This document shows positions 15,707 to 25,432 of a stretch of 64,000 bases of DNA, piece by piece (the first letter of the stretch is position 1; the number at the start of each line of letters is the position of its first letter). The DNA lies in contig JAUNMH010000001.1 in the NCBI GenBank assembly GCA_030537495.1, positions 97,996 to 161,995 on the forward strand, given 5' to 3'. A program made the position numbers and the translations under genes. Source of the DNA: Clostridia bacterium. Its GTDB lineage: Bacteria; Bacillota; Clostridia; Peptostreptococcales; Anaerovoracaceae. The notes under the pieces were generated by a model. The model saw only the letters and a program-made list of their open reading frames with translations. It was not told where the DNA came from and did no database searches.

Positions 15707-16147
15707 TTAGATCACCTCTGCCTTTCCTCCAGCAGCTTCAATTTTTTCTAAAGCTGAATTTGTGAACTTATCAGCTTTAACAGTTAGTGCAACGTTTAAC
15801 TGTCCGTCGCCTAGAATCTTAACGCCGTCCTTAACCTGCTTAATCATTCCAACTTCAGCAAGTAATTCAGGAGTAACTTCTGTACCAGCTTCGAATCTGT
15901 TTAAATCCTTTACATTAACAGTTGTATATTCTGTTCCAAAGATGTTGTTAAATCCTCTCTTTGGAAGTCTTCTGTATAGAGGCATCTGTCCACCTTCGAA
16001 GCCAAGTCTAACTCCGCCACCGCTTCTGGACTTCTGACCGTTCATACCTCTACCACCAGTTTTACCCTGACCAGTAGCTGTACCACGACCTCTTCTCTTG
16101 CGGTTCTTAGTTGAACCTTCTGCCGCTCTTAATTCATGCAGTTTCAT
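15707..16147 (-). CDS. rplO: 50S ribosomal protein L15
   Basis: 146 residues; start [22 protein letters not shown] and the Gly/Arg-rich N-terminal tail [19 protein letters not shown] are family signatures (each quoted at or under 22 residues; the first is [11 protein letters not shown] then [11 protein letters not shown]). A late-assembly 23S rRNA-binding protein. Directly upstream of secY, likely translationally coupled. Confidence 0.96.
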   Translation of the reverse strand: MKLHELRAAEGSTKNRKRRGRGTATGQGKTGGRGMNGQKSRSGGGVRLGFEGGQMPLYRRLPKRGFNNIFGTEYTTVNVKDLNRFEAGTEVTPELLAEVGMIKQVKDGVKILGDGQLNVALTVKADKFTNSALEKIEAAGGKAEVI

Positions 16148-16167
16148 CTATCGTGCACCTCCTTATC

Positions 16168-16350
16168 TTATAGTTCTTCTACAGTAACAAGATGCGCTAC
16201 CTTTGCAACAGCACCGCGAGTTGCTGGTGTGTCTGCTAATTCAACTGAATGATGCATCTTTCTTAATCCTAACGCTTCAACAACCTTCTTCTGCTTAGGG
16301 GAAGCGCCGATTGTACTCTTAGTTAAAGTGATTTTTACCATTTTAGCCAT
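16168..16350 (-). CDS. rpmD: 50S ribosomal protein L30
   Basis: 60 residues, matching the short bacterial L30: [19 protein letters not shown] and [20 protein letters not shown]. Small ferredoxin-like fold binding 23S rRNA domain II/V region. Sits 13 bases after rpsE. Confidence 0.96.
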   Translation of the reverse strand: MAKMVKITLTKSTIGASPKQKKVVEALGLRKMHHSVELADTPATRGAVAKVAHLVTVEEL

Positions 16351-16363
16351 TTTGCGTTTCCTC

Positions 16364-16867
16364 CTATCCTAGAATTTCTTCAGGTTTCTTTCCTCTTAAA
16401 GCAGCAGCCTTTTCTACAGTCATAAGAGTTCTTAGACCTTCGATTGTAGCTAGTGCCATGTTTCCTGTGTTACTTGAACCAATGGACTTAGCTCTTACGT
16501 CCTTGATTCCTGCAGCTTCTAGTACTGTACGTACTGATGAACCTGCGATTACTCCAGTACCCTGTGCAGCAGGCATTAATAAAACTCTTCCTGCTCCAAA
16601 GACACCGATGTTTCTATGTGGTATAGTTGTTCCAACTGTAGGAACATAAATTAATTTTTTCTTTGCATCTTCTGTAGCTTTTCTTACAGCTTCAGGAATT
16701 TCCTGAGCTTTACCAAGACCAACGCCTACATAACCGTTGCCGTCTCCAACAACTACTGTTACGCTGAATCTCATATTTCTACCACCCTTAACAGTCTTAG
16801 CAACACGTCTGATGTTAACGATAGTTTCTTTTAAGTCAAGCTTGGATGCATCTATAATATTACGCAT
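16364..16867 (-). CDS. rpsE: 30S ribosomal protein S5
   Basis: 167 residues. The N-terminal dsRBD-like domain ([18 protein letters not shown]) and the second domain ([37 protein letters not shown]) are complete. S5 is a ram-type accuracy protein at the 30S mRNA entry; the spectinomycin loop residues (KGGRNMRFS) look wild type. Confidence 0.97.
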   Translation of the reverse strand: MRNIIDASKLDLKETIVNIRRVAKTVKGGRNMRFSVTVVVGDGNGYVGVGLGKAQEIPEAVRKATEDAKKKLIYVPTVGTTIPHRNIGVFGAGRVLLMPAAQGTGVIAGSSVRTVLEAAGIKDVRAKSIGSSNTGNMALATIEGLRTLMTVEKAAALRGKKPEEILG

Positions 16868-16883
16868 TCCTTATCTCCTCCTG

Positions 16884-17249
16884 TTAGAATTTTAATCCGC
16901 CTTCACGAGCACCTTCAGCTAATTCTGCTACTCTTCCGTGATAAAGGAATCCGCCTCTATCGAAAGTAACTTCTTCAATGCCCTTTGCAAGTGCTCTCTT
17001 AGCTACAGCTTCTCCAACCTTCTTAGCAGCTTCTTTGTTTCCACCGTTACCGATTTCAGCCTTAAGCTCTTTATCAAGTGAAGATGCGGAAACTAAAGTA
17101 ACCTTATTTACGTCATCGATAATCTGGCAAGAAATGTTCTTGTTAGATCTGTAAACGCATAGTCTAGGTCTTTCAGGAGTTCCAGATAAATTCTTTCTAA
17201 CTCTTGCGTGTCTCTTAAGACGTCTGTCATTTCTGCTTTCGTTTGCCAT
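16884..17249 (-). CDS. rplR: 50S ribosomal protein L18
   Basis: 121 residues: [25 protein letters not shown] at the start (read as [25 protein letters not shown]) and [24 protein letters not shown] at the end. Binds 5S rRNA in the central protuberance with L5. Standard place between rplF and rpsE. Confidence 0.96.
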   Translation of the reverse strand: MANESRNDRRLKRHARVRKNLSGTPERPRLCVYRSNKNISCQIIDDVNKVTLVSASSLDKELKAEIGNGGNKEAAKKVGEAVAKRALAKGIEEVTFDRGGFLYHGRVAELAEGAREGGLKF

Positions 17250-17266
17250 TTTACTTCACTCCTTTC

Positions 17267-17809
17267 TTATTTAGCCCCAGCTTTTCCTTCTTTTCTGCGA
17301 ATAACTTCATTATCGTACTTGATACCCTTGCCCTTATATGGTTCAGGTCTTCTCCACTCTCTGATGTTAGCCGCATAGTTACCTACAGCTGCCTTGTCGA
17401 TTCCGTTTACGACAACCGTTGTAGCATCCAGAACTTCTGTAGTGATTCCTTCTGGATCAACCATTTCTACAGGATGTGAAAAACCAAGGTTCATAACAAG
17501 AGTGTTGCCTTTCTTTTCAGCTCTGTAACCAACACCGATAAGGATTAACTTCTTGGAATATCCATTAGTTACACCTTCAACCATGTTGTTTACCAGAGTT
17601 CTGGCAAGACCGTGCTGTGATCTGTATTCTCTTGAATCAGCTGTTCTAGTGAATACAACTTCGTTTTCTTTAACTTCTACATTGATTAAATTGCTAACCT
17701 GTTCCTGCAACTGACCCTTAGGTCCCTTTACTGTAACTACGTTGTTCGCATCTACAGTAACTTCTACTCCAGCAGGAAGAACAACAGGTCTGTTACCTAT
17801 TCTTGACAT
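17267..17809 (-). CDS. rplF: 50S ribosomal protein L6
   Basis: 180 residues with two duplicated folds: MSRIGNRPVVLPAGVEV opens the first; the second ends RRPEPYKGKGIKYDNEVI, the conserved C-terminal rRNA-contact motif. Lies near the factor-binding centre of the 50S. Confidence 0.97.
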   Translation of the reverse strand: MSRIGNRPVVLPAGVEVTVDANNVVTVKGPKGQLQEQVSNLINVEVKENEVVFTRTADSREYRSQHGLARTLVNNMVEGVTNGYSKKLILIGVGYRAEKKGNTLVMNLGFSHPVEMVDPEGITTEVLDATTVVVNGIDKAAVGNYAANIREWRRPEPYKGKGIKYDNEVIRRKEGKAGAK

Positions 17810-17828
17810 ATTACTTTCCTCCTACTTA

Positions 17829-18227
17829 TTACCATACATAACAGATTACTTCGCCACCAACGCCAAGTTCTCTTGCTTTCTTATCGCTCAAAACTCCCTT
17901 AGAAGTTGAAACGATTGCGATACCTAGGCCACCTAGTACTCTAGGAATTTCATTAGCCTTTGCATAAACCTTTAGACCTGGTTTTGAAATCTTCTTGATT
18001 CCGCTAATAACTTTTTCTTTGTTAGCACCATATTTCATTTCTACTTTGATGATGCCCTGCTTGTTATCTTCGATAACTTCGTATCCACCAATGAAGCCTT
18101 CTTCAAGTAAAATCTCAGCAATAGAAATCTTGATCTTTGATGCTGGGATTTCTACTGTCTTGTGACCTACAGTATTGGCATTTCTGATTCTTGTTAGCAT
18201 ATCTGCTATTGGATCTGTCATTGTCAT
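17829..18227 (-). CDS. rpsH: 30S ribosomal protein S8
   Basis: 132 residues from the ATG at 18227 ([17 protein letters not shown]), preceded by AGGAG at about ten bases; an ATG two codons later is equally compatible. A longer in-frame reading to 18281 is unlikely. The C-terminal [20 protein letters not shown] motif binds 16S helix 21. In E. coli S8 represses the spc operon at L5; I did not find an obvious helix-21 mimic here. Confidence 0.96.
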   Translation of the reverse strand: MTMTDPIADMLTRIRNANTVGHKTVEIPASKIKISIAEILLEEGFIGGYEVIEDNKQGIIKVEMKYGANKEKVISGIKKISKPGLKVYAKANEIPRVLGGLGIAIVSTSKGVLSDKKARELGVGGEVICYVW

Positions 18228-18298
18228 TACAGTATATCTCCTCTCTCTTGCGTGGTATCCCTCTCCCGGGGACCTTCGCACTGATTTAACTTATATTC

Positions 18299-18484
18299 TT
18301 ACCAGCTAGCTTTTCTTACGCCAGGAATTTCTCCCTTATAAGCAAGCTCTCTGAAACAAATACGGCAGATTCCGTATTTCTTTAAAACAGAGTGTGGTCT
18401 TCCGCAGATTCTACATCTTGTGTATGCTCTTGTGGAATACTTAGGTTTTCTCTGCTGTTTAACTTTTAGAGATGTTTTTGCCAT
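18299..18484 (-). CDS. rpsN: 30S ribosomal protein S14, short zinc type
   Basis: 61 residues from [15 protein letters not shown]. This is the short C+ form (S14 type Z) with CRICGRP and CRICFRE supplying four cysteines for zinc. An in-frame extension upstream overlaps rplE and is rejected. Only this form is present in the window; a zinc-independent paralogue, if any, is elsewhere. Confidence 0.96.
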   Translation of the reverse strand: MAKTSLKVKQQRKPKYSTRAYTRCRICGRPHSVLKKYGICRICFRELAYKGEIPGVRKASW

Positions 18485-18497
18485 GCTTAACCTCCCT

Positions 18498-19040
18498 CTA
18501 TTTCTCGAACGGCATACCAAGAAGCTCAAGTAAAGCTGCTGCTTCTTCGTCTGTCTTAGCAGTTGTAGTAAACACGATATTCATACCCTTAATTGTATCA
18601 ACATCATCATAATTGATTTCAGGGAAAATTAACTGTTCCTTGATACCCATTGAGTAGTTACCTCTACCGTCGAATGAGTTCTTGCTAACACCCTTAAAGT
18701 CTCTAACTCTAGGAAGAGAGATGTTGAAGAATTTGTCTACAAATTCGTACATGTTGTCTCCTCTAAGAGTAACCTTTGCTCCAACAGGCATACCCTGTCT
18801 AACCTTGAAGTTAGCGATGGACTTCTTAGCCTTAGTAGTTACTGGCTTCTGTCCACTGATCAGAGCTAATTCCTTAACTGCTGTTTCTAAAATCTTAGCG
18901 TTTTCCTTAGCTTCGCCAAGACCCATATTTATAGTAACCTTTACAAGCTTTGGAACTTCCATAACGTTTTCATACTGGAACTTTTCCTTTAAAGCTGGGA
19001 ATACATCTTTCTTATATGTTTCTCTTAATCTTGCTGCCAA
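18498..19040 (-). CDS. rplE: 50S ribosomal protein L5
   Basis: 180 residues, the normal length. [24 protein letters not shown] opening (here [20 protein letters not shown]) and [20 protein letters not shown] in the middle. Binds 5S rRNA and P-site tRNA through the central protuberance. Fourteen bases separate it from rpsN. Confidence 0.97.
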   Translation of the reverse strand: MAARLRETYKKDVFPALKEKFQYENVMEVPKLVKVTINMGLGEAKENAKILETAVKELALISGQKPVTTKAKKSIANFKVRQGMPVGAKVTLRGDNMYEFVDKFFNISLPRVRDFKGVSKNSFDGRGNYSMGIKEQLIFPEINYDDVDTIKGMNIVFTTTAKTDEEAAALLELLGMPFEK

Positions 19041-19057
19041 AATCTTCTCCTCCTTTC

Positions 19058-19363
19058 CTAGTCAATTACTTTTCCTGTTTTCTTATTAACTCTTAGCTTC
19101 TGGTCTCCATCAATCTTGTATCCAATCTTGATAGCTTCCTTAGCTTTTGCATCGTAGAACATAACGTTTGATGCGTCGATAGGTCCTTCGATGTGCTTGA
19201 TTTCAGCTCTTTCAGTTCTTGTCTGCTTCTGGTGCTTAGTCTGAACGTTTACACCTTCAACAATAACCTTGTTTTCTTTAGGCATAGCTTTTAGTACAGT
19301 ACCAGTCTTGCCTTTATCTTTACCAGTAATTACGATTACTGTATCGCCTTTTTTAATACGCAT
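19058..19363 (-). CDS. rplX: 50S ribosomal protein L24
   Basis: 101 residues with an N-terminal KOW motif ([20 protein letters not shown]) and the [19 protein letters not shown] segment. One of the two initiator proteins of 50S assembly. Between rplN and rplE as expected. Confidence 0.96.
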   Translation of the reverse strand: MRIKKGDTVIVITGKDKGKTGTVLKAMPKENKVIVEGVNVQTKHQKQTRTERAEIKHIEGPIDASNVMFYDAKAKEAIKIGYKIDGDQKLRVNKKTGKVID

Positions 19364-19378
19364 TCCAGCTACACCTCC

Positions 19379-19753
19379 TTATAATACTTCTGGTGCCAGT
19401 GAAACGATCTTCATGAATCCCTTGTCTCTAAGTTCTCTAGCTACAGGTCCAAAGATACGTGTTCCAACTGGTGTCTTGTCTTCTTTATCCTTAATGATTA
19501 CTGCAGCGTTCTGGTCGAACTTAACGTAGCTTCCGTCTGCTCTTCTAGCTCCCTTTTTAGTTCTAACTACTACAGCCTTAACAACGTCTCCCTTTTTTAC
19601 GACGCCGCCTGGTGTTGCTTCTTTAACAGCACAAACAATTACATCACCGATATTCGCATACTGACGGGAAGTACCGCCTAAAATACGGATACATAAAAGT
19701 TCTTTTGCACCTGAATTGTCAGCAACTCTTAATCTTGTTTCTGTCTGAATCAT
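19379..19753 (-). CDS. rplN: 50S ribosomal protein L14
   Basis: 124 residues: [27 protein letters not shown] and the C-terminal [23 protein letters not shown] (in parts [23 protein letters not shown]). Forms an intersubunit bridge with 16S helix 14. No deviation from the family. Confidence 0.97.
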   Translation of the reverse strand: MIQTETRLRVADNSGAKELLCIRILGGTSRQYANIGDVIVCAVKEATPGGVVKKGDVVKAVVVRTKKGARRADGSYVKFDQNAAVIIKDKEDKTPVGTRIFGPVARELRDKGFMKIVSLAPEVL

Positions 19754-19767
19754 GATTTGGTGCCTCC

Positions 19768-20028
19768 TTATTTAACCTTCTCAATGATGTTAACAAGTCT
19801 CCATCTCTTGTCCTTTGATAGAGGTCTTGTTTCCATAATTCTTACTTTATCTCCGATATTGCATTCGTTGTTTTCGTCATGAGCCTTAACTTTCTTAGTT
19901 CTTTTTACTGCCTTGCCGTAAAGAGAATGTCTAACGAAATCTTCGATTGCAACAACTACAGTCTTATCCATTTTGTCGCTTACAACAACGCCGACTTTAG
20001 TCTTTCTTCTGTTTCTGATATCTGCCAT
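19768..20028 (-). CDS. rpsQ: 30S ribosomal protein S17
   Basis: 86 residues, OB fold: [57 protein letters not shown] primary 16S-binding protein of the 5' domain. Confidence 0.97.
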   Translation of the reverse strand: MADIRNRRKTKVGVVVSDKMDKTVVVAIEDFVRHSLYGKAVKRTKKVKAHDENNECNIGDKVRIMETRPLSKDKRWRLVNIIEKVK

Positions 20029-20046
20029 ATCAACATCCTCCTTCCA

Positions 20047-20250
20047 TTAAGCCTGAACCTTTTCAAGTTCTTTCTCTCTCATAATAGTTTTAACTCTTGC
20101 AATATTTCTCTTAACTTCTCTCATCTTTACAGGGTTTTCAAGCTGTCCTGTAACGTGCTGGAATCTTAAGTTGAAAAGTTCCTTCTTCATCTTATCTAAT
20201 TCAGCAGCTAATTCGATTTCTGTCATCTGTCTCATCTTGTTTAATTCCAT
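20047..20250 (-). CDS. rpmC: 50S ribosomal protein L29
   Basis: 67 residues, two-helix hairpin: [26 protein letters not shown] (read as [26 protein letters not shown]), [11 protein letters not shown]. Lies by the exit tunnel where SRP and trigger factor dock. Its start codon overlaps the last base of rplP's stop, implying translational coupling. Confidence 0.96.
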   Translation of the reverse strand: MELNKMRQMTEIELAAELDKMKKELFNLRFQHVTGQLENPVKMREVKRNIARVKTIMREKELEKVQA

Positions 20251-20681
20251 TATGCTTCACCACCCTCTGCTGTATTTTCCTTGATGGCAAATTTACATTT
20301 AACAGGTAACTTATGCATTGCAAGTCTCATAGCTTCTCTTGCCTGTTCTTCTGTTACACCTTCAATTTCAAACATTACTCTGCCTGGTTTAACTACTGCT
20401 ACCCAGTATTCTGGTGAACCTTTACCGGAACCCATACGTACTTCTGCAGGTTTCTTAGTTACTGACTTGTGTGGGAAAATCTTAATATATACTTTACCAC
20501 CTCTTTTGATAGATCTTGTCATAGCAATTCTGGCTGCTTCGATCTGGTTTGAGGTGATCCATCCACATTCCTGTGATACAAGACCGTATGCTCCGTAAGT
20601 AATTGTGTTACCCTTAGTAGCTACGCCCTTCATTCTACCTCTATGAACTCTTCTGTGTTTAACGCGCTTTGGCATTAACAT
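20250..20681 (-). CDS. rplP: 50S ribosomal protein L16
   Basis: 143 residues; the first ATG ([19 protein letters not shown]) has AGGAGG nine bases upstream. Family motifs [20 protein letters not shown] and [20 protein letters not shown] are intact. L16 helps position A-site tRNA. The 251-base distance from the rpsC stop is exceptional in this operon and is filled by an open frame continuing rpsC (next entry). Confidence 0.97.
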   Translation of the reverse strand: MLMPKRVKHRRVHRGRMKGVATKGNTITYGAYGLVSQECGWITSNQIEAARIAMTRSIKRGGKVYIKIFPHKSVTKKPAEVRMGSGKGSPEYWVAVVKPGRVMFEIEGVTEEQAREAMRLAMHKLPVKCKFAIKENTAEGGEA

Positions 20682-20710
20682 GGCCTAGTTCCTCCTTTCT
20701 CTAATGCTTA

Positions 20711-20932
20711 TTAGTTTTCAGTTTCAACAGCTTCAGCTGTTTCAACTACTGCTTCTACCTGTGGTTCAACCTTTGGAGTCTTTCTAACTCTAGGGTTTAC
20801 TGCTTTAGCAACTTCTACAGCGTCGTTTCTTCTGTTATTTCTTCTGTCGTTTCTTCTCTCGCCGTTGTTGTTTAATCTGCTGTTTATTCTGTCGCCGTCC
20901 TTCTTTCCTCTTATTTCTATCTTGTCGCGCTT
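20711..20932 (-). pseudogene. In-frame 73-codon continuation of rpsC beyond its stop (extension or readthrough tail)
   Basis: After the rpsC stop TAA (20935-20933) the same frame stays open for 73 codons until a second TAA at 20713-20711. It encodes a basic Arg/Asn-rich stretch (RINSRLNNNGERRNDRRNNR) followed by an Ala/Val/Glu-rich end (VVETAEAVETEN). It has no ATG, GTG or TTG in frame, so it cannot start by itself. Codon choice (nearly all Arg as AGA) matches the ribosomal genes around it. The second stop lies 29 bases before rplP, a normal spacing for this operon. The simplest reading is a former or conditional C-terminal extension of S3. Also possible: a base-call error (GAA to TAA). Confidence 0.7.
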
Positions 20933-21589
20933 TTATTCACGAACTGGGCTCTGTAATCCCTTATCTAGGATTTCACCGTGGTTGATCCAAACTTTAACGC
21001 CGATCTTACCGTAAGTTGTATCTGCTTCAGCAAATCCATAGTCGATGTCAGCTCTTAAAGTGTGAAGAGGAACGTTTCCTTCGCTGTACTTTTCGCTTCT
21101 AGCGATTTCAGCACCGCCAAGTCTTCCTGAGCAAAGAACCTTGATACCCTTTGCATTGGCTTTCATTGTTCTGCCGATAGCCTGCTTCATAGCTCTTCTG
21201 AAAGTAACACGTCTTTCTAGTGCCTGTGCAATGCTTTCTGCTGTAAGCTGCGCATCTAATTCTGCTCTCTTAACTTCTTCGATTGAAATTTCAATATCTT
21301 TACCTGTTAGTTTAGCTAATCCAGCCTTTAATTCGTCGATGCCGTTTCCGGATCTTCCGATTACCATACCAGGTCTAGCTGTTAACACGATAACTCTGAT
21401 TTTGTCTGCTTTTCTTTCAACTAATACCTTTGAAACTCCAGCAACATATAACTTCTTCTTAACGTATTCTCTGACTTTATTATCTTCGATTAAACAGTCT
21501 GCAAAGTCCTTCTTATCTGCATACCATTTTGAGTTCCAGTCTTTGATTACGCCCACTCTTAAACCATGTGGACTTACTTTCTGACCCAT
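20933..21589 (-). CDS. rpsC: 30S ribosomal protein S3
   Basis: 218 residues to the first stop, which equals the standard bacterial length. [20 protein letters not shown] opens it, the KH domain has [20 protein letters not shown], and the C-terminal domain ends [20 protein letters not shown], then [10 protein letters not shown] and TAA. S3 lines the mRNA entry channel and contributes to helicase activity. The stop is unusual in that a long open frame follows in phase; see the continuation entry. If that were read, S3 would be 292 residues. Confidence 0.95.
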   Translation of the reverse strand: MGQKVSPHGLRVGVIKDWNSKWYADKKDFADCLIEDNKVREYVKKKLYVAGVSKVLVERKADKIRVIVLTARPGMVIGRSGNGIDELKAGLAKLTGKDIEISIEEVKRAELDAQLTAESIAQALERRVTFRRAMKQAIGRTMKANAKGIKVLCSGRLGGAEIARSEKYSEGNVPLHTLRADIDYGFAEADTTYGKIGVKVWINHGEILDKGLQSPVRE

Positions 21590-21606
21590 TCAATGAACCT
21601 CCTATC

Positions 21607-21942
21607 TTAGACTCTTTCCTTAAGAGTAACGCCAACGTGGCTTGATCTCTTTAGGATGATTGATGCTCTACCTTGTGATCCGGCTCTCCATCTCTTCATT
21701 GTAGGGCCCTGATGAGCATATACTTCTGCAACATATAAATTATCTGGATTCATATCAAAATTGTTTTCTGCATTTGCTGCTGCAGACTTAACAACTTTTT
21801 CTACGATTTCAGCACCCTTACCAGGTGTGAACTTTAGGATTGTTAATGCCTCTTCTAAATCCTTACCTCTTACTAAATCTGTAATAGGCTTTAGCTTAAT
21901 AGGAGACATTCTTACGTATTTTGCAACTGCTTTTGCTTCCAT
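21607..21942 (-). CDS. rplV: 50S ribosomal protein L22
   Basis: 111 residues. AKAVAKYVRMSPIKLKPITD opens it; the beta-hairpin that lines the exit tunnel is YAHQGPTMKRWRAGSQGRAS, with no macrolide-resistance insertion visible. Eighteen bases before rpsC. Confidence 0.97.
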   Translation of the reverse strand: MEAKAVAKYVRMSPIKLKPITDLVRGKDLEEALTILKFTPGKGAEIVEKVVKSAAANAENNFDMNPDNLYVAEVYAHQGPTMKRWRAGSQGRASIILKRSSHVGVTLKERV

Positions 21943-21959
21943 GTTTTTATCTCCTTTTC

Positions 21960-22238
21960 TTATCTAACTTTTGATGATTTATCAGCAGCATGGCCTTTGT
22001 AAGTTCTTGTTGGAGCAAATTCTCCAAGCTTGTGACCTACCATATCTTCTGTAATATATACAGGAACATGTTTTCTGCCGTCGTGTACTGCAATTGTATG
22101 ACCCACCATCTGTGGGAAGATTGTTGATGGTCTAGACCATGTCTTAATTACTTTCTTTTCGTTAGCTTCGTTCATAGCTTCAATAGCTCTTAAAAGCTTC
22201 ACGTCTACGAAAGGACCTTTTTTAAGTGATCTACTCAT
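21960..22238 (-). CDS. rpsS: 30S ribosomal protein S19
   Basis: 92 residues: [55 protein letters not shown]. Forms the S13-S19 dimer of the 30S head. Family-typical throughout. Confidence 0.97.
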   Translation of the reverse strand: MSRSLKKGPFVDVKLLRAIEAMNEANEKKVIKTWSRPSTIFPQMVGHTIAVHDGRKHVPVYITEDMVGHKLGEFAPTRTYKGHAADKSSKVR

Positions 22239-22257
22239 TCGTAATGCTCCTTCCTAA

Positions 22258-23091
22258 TTATTTTTCATTTCTTCTCTTTACGATATACTGATTTGAAGCC
22301 TTGTTCTTCTTTCTTGTCTTGTAGCCAAGAGCAGGTTTACCCCAAGGAGTAACTGGACTCTTACGTCCGATAGGTGATCTACCTTCACCACCACCATGTG
22401 GGTGATCGTTAGGGTTCATAACAGAACCTCTTACTGTAGGTCTCCATCCCATGTGTCTCTTTCTACCAGCCTTACCAATCTGAATGTTAGCGTGTTCTGA
22501 GTTGCCAACTTCACCGATTGTAGCTCTACACTGAATAAGAACTTTTCTTACTTCTCCGGAAGGAAGCCTTACCTGTGCATATTTATTTTCTTTAGCCATA
22601 AGCTGAGCACCGTTACCTGCTGTTCTAGCAAGCTGAGCACCCTTACCAGGCTTTAATTCAATGTTGTGAATCATTGTACCAACTGGAATGTTAGCGATTG
22701 GAAGTGCGTTTCCAACCTTGATATCTGCTTCAGGACCTGAGTAGATAACATCTCCAACTTTCAGACCTTCTGGTGCGATGATGTATCTCTTTTCACCATC
22801 AGCGTATACGATTAATGCAATGTTTGCACTTCTGTTTGGATCGTATTCGATTGTCGCAACTTTTCCTGGAATATCGTCCTTAGTTCTCTTGAAGTCGATA
22901 ACTCTGTACTTAGGTCTTGTACCGCCACCTCTATGTCTTACAGTGATCTTACCTCTTACGTTTCTTCCTGAATGCTTCTTTAAAGTTTCTGTAAGAGATT
23001 TCTCAGGTGTGCTTGTAGTAATCTCTTCGAAAGTAGAAACTGTCATTCCTCTCAAACCAGGAGTAGTCGGATTATATTTCTTAATTCCCAT
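22258..23091 (-). CDS. rplB: 50S ribosomal protein L2
   Basis: 277 residues. [18 protein letters not shown] at the start; the C-terminal [20 protein letters not shown] includes the conserved histidine loop near the peptidyl-transferase centre. Basic, Gly-rich end. A core 23S protein required for peptidyl transfer and subunit joining. Confidence 0.98.
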   Translation of the reverse strand: MGIKKYNPTTPGLRGMTVSTFEEITTSTPEKSLTETLKKHSGRNVRGKITVRHRGGGTRPKYRVIDFKRTKDDIPGKVATIEYDPNRSANIALIVYADGEKRYIIAPEGLKVGDVIYSGPEADIKVGNALPIANIPVGTMIHNIELKPGKGAQLARTAGNGAQLMAKENKYAQVRLPSGEVRKVLIQCRATIGEVGNSEHANIQIGKAGRKRHMGWRPTVRGSVMNPNDHPHGGGEGRSPIGRKSPVTPWGKPALGYKTRKKNKASNQYIVKRRNEK

Positions 23092-23109
23092 TGTTTGCTA
23101 CCTCCTATA

Positions 23110-23400
23110 TTATAGACCCTGGAAGAACTCGATTTCTTTGCTGTTATCTGTCAGAGTTACGATAGCCTTTTTATATCCTGCTGTTCTACCCTGTGTTCTT
23201 CCCATTCTCTTAACTTTACCGTCATAGTTCATGATGTTTACTTTCTTAACTTCAACACCAAAGATTTCTTCAACTGCTAACTTAACCTGAGTCTTATTAG
23301 CGTCTGTAGCAACCTTGAATGTGTACTTCTTCTCTGCTGCTACGTCCATGCTCTGTTCAGTGATAACAGGCTTGATGATTACGTCGTATGCTGATCTCAT
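23110..23400 (-). CDS. rplW: 50S ribosomal protein L23
   Basis: 96 residues: [35 protein letters not shown] region ([20 protein letters not shown]), [17 protein letters not shown]. Docking site for trigger factor and SRP at the exit. Its start overlaps the rplD stop by one base. Confidence 0.97.
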   Translation of the reverse strand: MRSAYDVIIKPVITEQSMDVAAEKKYTFKVATDANKTQVKLAVEEIFGVEVKKVNIMNYDGKVKRMGRTQGRTAGYKKAIVTLTDNSKEIEFFQGL

Positions 23401-24023
23401 TATAAGTACACCTCCTCAATTTTTTCGATTGCTTCCTTAGTTACGATGAAGCTTGTGTGGTTTACGATTTCGTAAACGTTCATAGTTCCTACAAGAGCAG
23501 TTCTTACTCCAGGAATGTTAGCCGCTGATCTGATTACGTTTTCGTCCTTTTCAGCAGTAACGATTAATGCCTTCTTACCAGCCTTGATGTTTTCTAAAAC
23601 CTTTACCATTTCCTTAGTCTTAGGAGCATCAAATTTTAATTCGTCTAATACGATGATTTCGTTATCTAATACCTTTGCAGATAAAGCTGACTTAAGTGCA
23701 AGTCTCTTTAACTTCTTAGGTACTGCATATCTATAGCTTCTTGGCTTAGGTCCGAAAGCGATACCGCCTCCAACCTGTGAAGGGTCTGTTGTACTACCCT
23801 GTCTATGGCGTCCTGTACCCTTCTGTCTGAAAGGCTTTCTTCCGCCTCCTCTGACTTCGCCTCTAGTCTTAGTTGACTGAGTGCCCTGTCTCTGGTTTGC
23901 CAAGTAATTTACAATAACTGCGTGAACAGCGTTTTCATTAGGCTCGATTCCGAAGATTTCATCGTTAAGTTCGATAGTACCAGCTTCAGCTCCAGCCATG
24001 TTAAGCATTGTTACCTTTGCCAT
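23400..24023 (-). CDS. rplD: 50S ribosomal protein L4
   Basis: 207 residues. The tunnel loop is [20 protein letters not shown] followed by [15 protein letters not shown]. In E. coli L4 also represses the S10 operon through its leader; a structured leader precedes rpsJ here, but whether L4 acts on it is unknown. Confidence 0.97.
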   Translation of the reverse strand: MAKVTMLNMAGAEAGTIELNDEIFGIEPNENAVHAVIVNYLANQRQGTQSTKTRGEVRGGGRKPFRQKGTGRHRQGSTTDPSQVGGGIAFGPKPRSYRYAVPKKLKRLALKSALSAKVLDNEIIVLDELKFDAPKTKEMVKVLENIKAGKKALIVTAEKDENVIRSAANIPGVRTALVGTMNVYEIVNHTSFIVTKEAIEKIEEVYL

Positions 24024-24052
24024 TTTGCGCTTCCTCCTTTCTGAAGTCTATT

Positions 24053-24688
24053 CTATTTGTCCTGACCTTTAACAGCATACTGAACCTTTACAAGGCTTCC
24101 TTTGCCACCAGGGATTGCACCCTTGATTAGCATTAAGTTTCTGTCTGTGTCAACTTTTACTAAAACAACGTTCTGAACTGTAACAGTTTCGCGACCCATT
24201 CTACCTGGACCAGCGTTACCCTTGAATACTCTTGATGGGTAAGTACCTGCAGCCAACGCACCAGCTAATCTCTTGTGCTTTGAACCGTGAGTCATAGGAC
24301 CTCTGTGGTGTCCGTGTCTCTTGATGTTACCCTGAGTTCCCTTACCTTTTGAAGTTCCAGTTACGTCAACCTTCTTGCCAGCTTCGAAATCAGCAACAGT
24401 GATGACCTGTCCTAATTCATAAGCTTCGCCTTCTTCAACTCTGAACTCTGTTAAGTGCTTCTTTAGAGGAGCACCGCTCTTAGCGAAGTGTCCAGTCATT
24501 GGCTTGTTAACTCTGTGAGCCTTCTGATCTTCGAATGCTACCTGTACAGCATTGTAACCATCAGTTTCAACTGTCTTGATCTGAGTTACAACTTCAGGAC
24601 CAGCTTCGATAACTGTTACAGGAATAACTTCTCCTGTTTCTGCGAAAATCTGAGTCATTCCGATTTTCTTTCCTAGAATTGCTTTCAT
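24053..24688 (-). CDS. rplC: 50S ribosomal protein L3
   Basis: 211 residues: MKAILGKKIGMTQIFAETGE opens it; the loop reaching the peptidyl-transferase centre is HGSKHKRLAGALAAGTYPSR with VFKGNAGPGRMG. An early assembly protein. Preceded by an unusually long 141-base intergenic stretch with small hairpins. Confidence 0.97.
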   Translation of the reverse strand: MKAILGKKIGMTQIFAETGEVIPVTVIEAGPEVVTQIKTVETDGYNAVQVAFEDQKAHRVNKPMTGHFAKSGAPLKKHLTEFRVEEGEAYELGQVITVADFEAGKKVDVTGTSKGKGTQGNIKRHGHHRGPMTHGSKHKRLAGALAAGTYPSRVFKGNAGPGRMGRETVTVQNVVLVKVDTDRNLMLIKGAIPGGKGSLVKVQYAVKGQDK

Positions 24689-24829
24689 ATTTTTTTCCTC
24701 CTAATTTTGCGTTTGTCGCAAATTCTTACAGCGGATTGCTCTGGTTTGGTTTATTCATCAAAACCCACACAGGATGGTTTCTCCGAAAACCCTCTCATGC
24801 AATCTTACTAAGGGGAGTACCCTTAATAC
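24689..24829 (-). promoter_or_regulatory. Structured rpsJ-rplC intergenic leader
   Basis: No ORF with support. On the minus strand there are short hairpins: AAGGG-TACT-CCCTT, GGTTT-TCGGAG-AAACC, and TTTGCG-ACAAA-CGCAAA just before the rplC ribosome site. All other gaps in this operon are about 30 bases or less apart from rpmJ-rpsM, so a post-transcriptional role is possible but unproven. Confidence 0.35.
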
Positions 24830-25144
24830 CTATTGAAGTTTGATTTCAATGTCTACACCAGCAGGTAAGTCAAGCTTAGTTAAAGCATCTGTTGTCTGAA
24901 GTGTAGCATTTGTGATGTCGATAAGTCTCTTGTGAGTTCTCTGTTCGAACTGCTCTCTGCTGTCCTTGTACTTGTGTACTGCTCTCAAGATAGTTACGAC
25001 TTCTTTTTCTGTCGGTAGCGGAATAGGTCCAGAAACTTCTGCGCCAGTTTTCTTAGCTGTTTCTACGATCTTCGCTGCTGACTGGTCTAATAACGCGTGG
25101 TCATAGGCCTTAAGCTTAATTCTCATTTTCTTTAATTCGCTCAT
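24830..25144 (-). CDS. rpsJ: 30S ribosomal protein S10 (NusE)
   Basis: 104 residues. [20 protein letters not shown] and [20 protein letters not shown] are diagnostic. Besides its 30S role, S10 links ribosomes to RNA polymerase through NusG. First gene of the S10-spc-alpha operon behind a leader of about 280 bases. Confidence 0.97.
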   Translation of the reverse strand: MSELKKMRIKLKAYDHALLDQSAAKIVETAKKTGAEVSGPIPLPTEKEVVTILRAVHKYKDSREQFEQRTHKRLIDITNATLQTTDALTKLDLPAGVDIEIKLQ

Positions 25145-25426
25145 GTTTTCCTCCTAAAATTTTGTACTGTTTTCGCTACGCTTTGTACAGGGGTTCTTTA
25201 ATTGACCTTAGGCGATTTGCTTTTACAAGTAAGTCGGAATCGGTCAAATGCCCATTTTTCAACGTGTGCGGTGGAATCGCTTACTTTGCACACGGCTCCG
25301 TGCGTTTCTTTTTTCGACGCTCAGATTAAAACAGGCGAACACCTTCGCCCCCATCCCGTGGGGACAATTCTCCGTAGAAATTACCTGATAGCTCAGCAAC
25401 TTCCTACTTCATCGCCTTAAGCAAGC
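25145..25426 (-). promoter_or_regulatory. Long structured leader of the S10 operon
   Basis: About 280 bases from the predicted start to rpsJ. On the minus strand it can fold into: a multibranch closed by GGCGA/TCGCC with GTAG-GAA...TTTCTAC and CCCCACGGGATGGGG hairpins; a CGTGTGC/GCACACG stem that competes with a neighbouring GCACG/CGTGT stem; a TTGACC/GGTCAA stem; and a TGTAC/GTACA stem next to the AGGAGG. Alternative pairings suggest autoregulation or attenuation. It is not one of the riboswitch or T-box classes I can recognise. Confidence 0.5.
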
Positions 25427-25432
25427 CTTTGT

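Noticed and set aside
20711..20935. Selenocysteine or altered genetic code as cause of the rpsC stop
   Set aside because: The codon is TAA, not TGA, and every other gene in the window ends normally with standard stops, so recoding of TAA genome-wide is excluded.
25145..25426. T-box riboswitch before rpsJ
   Set aside because: A GGTGGAAT-like string is present, but on the plus strand; no specifier loop or T-box order on the transcribed strand, and S10 operons are not known T-box targets.
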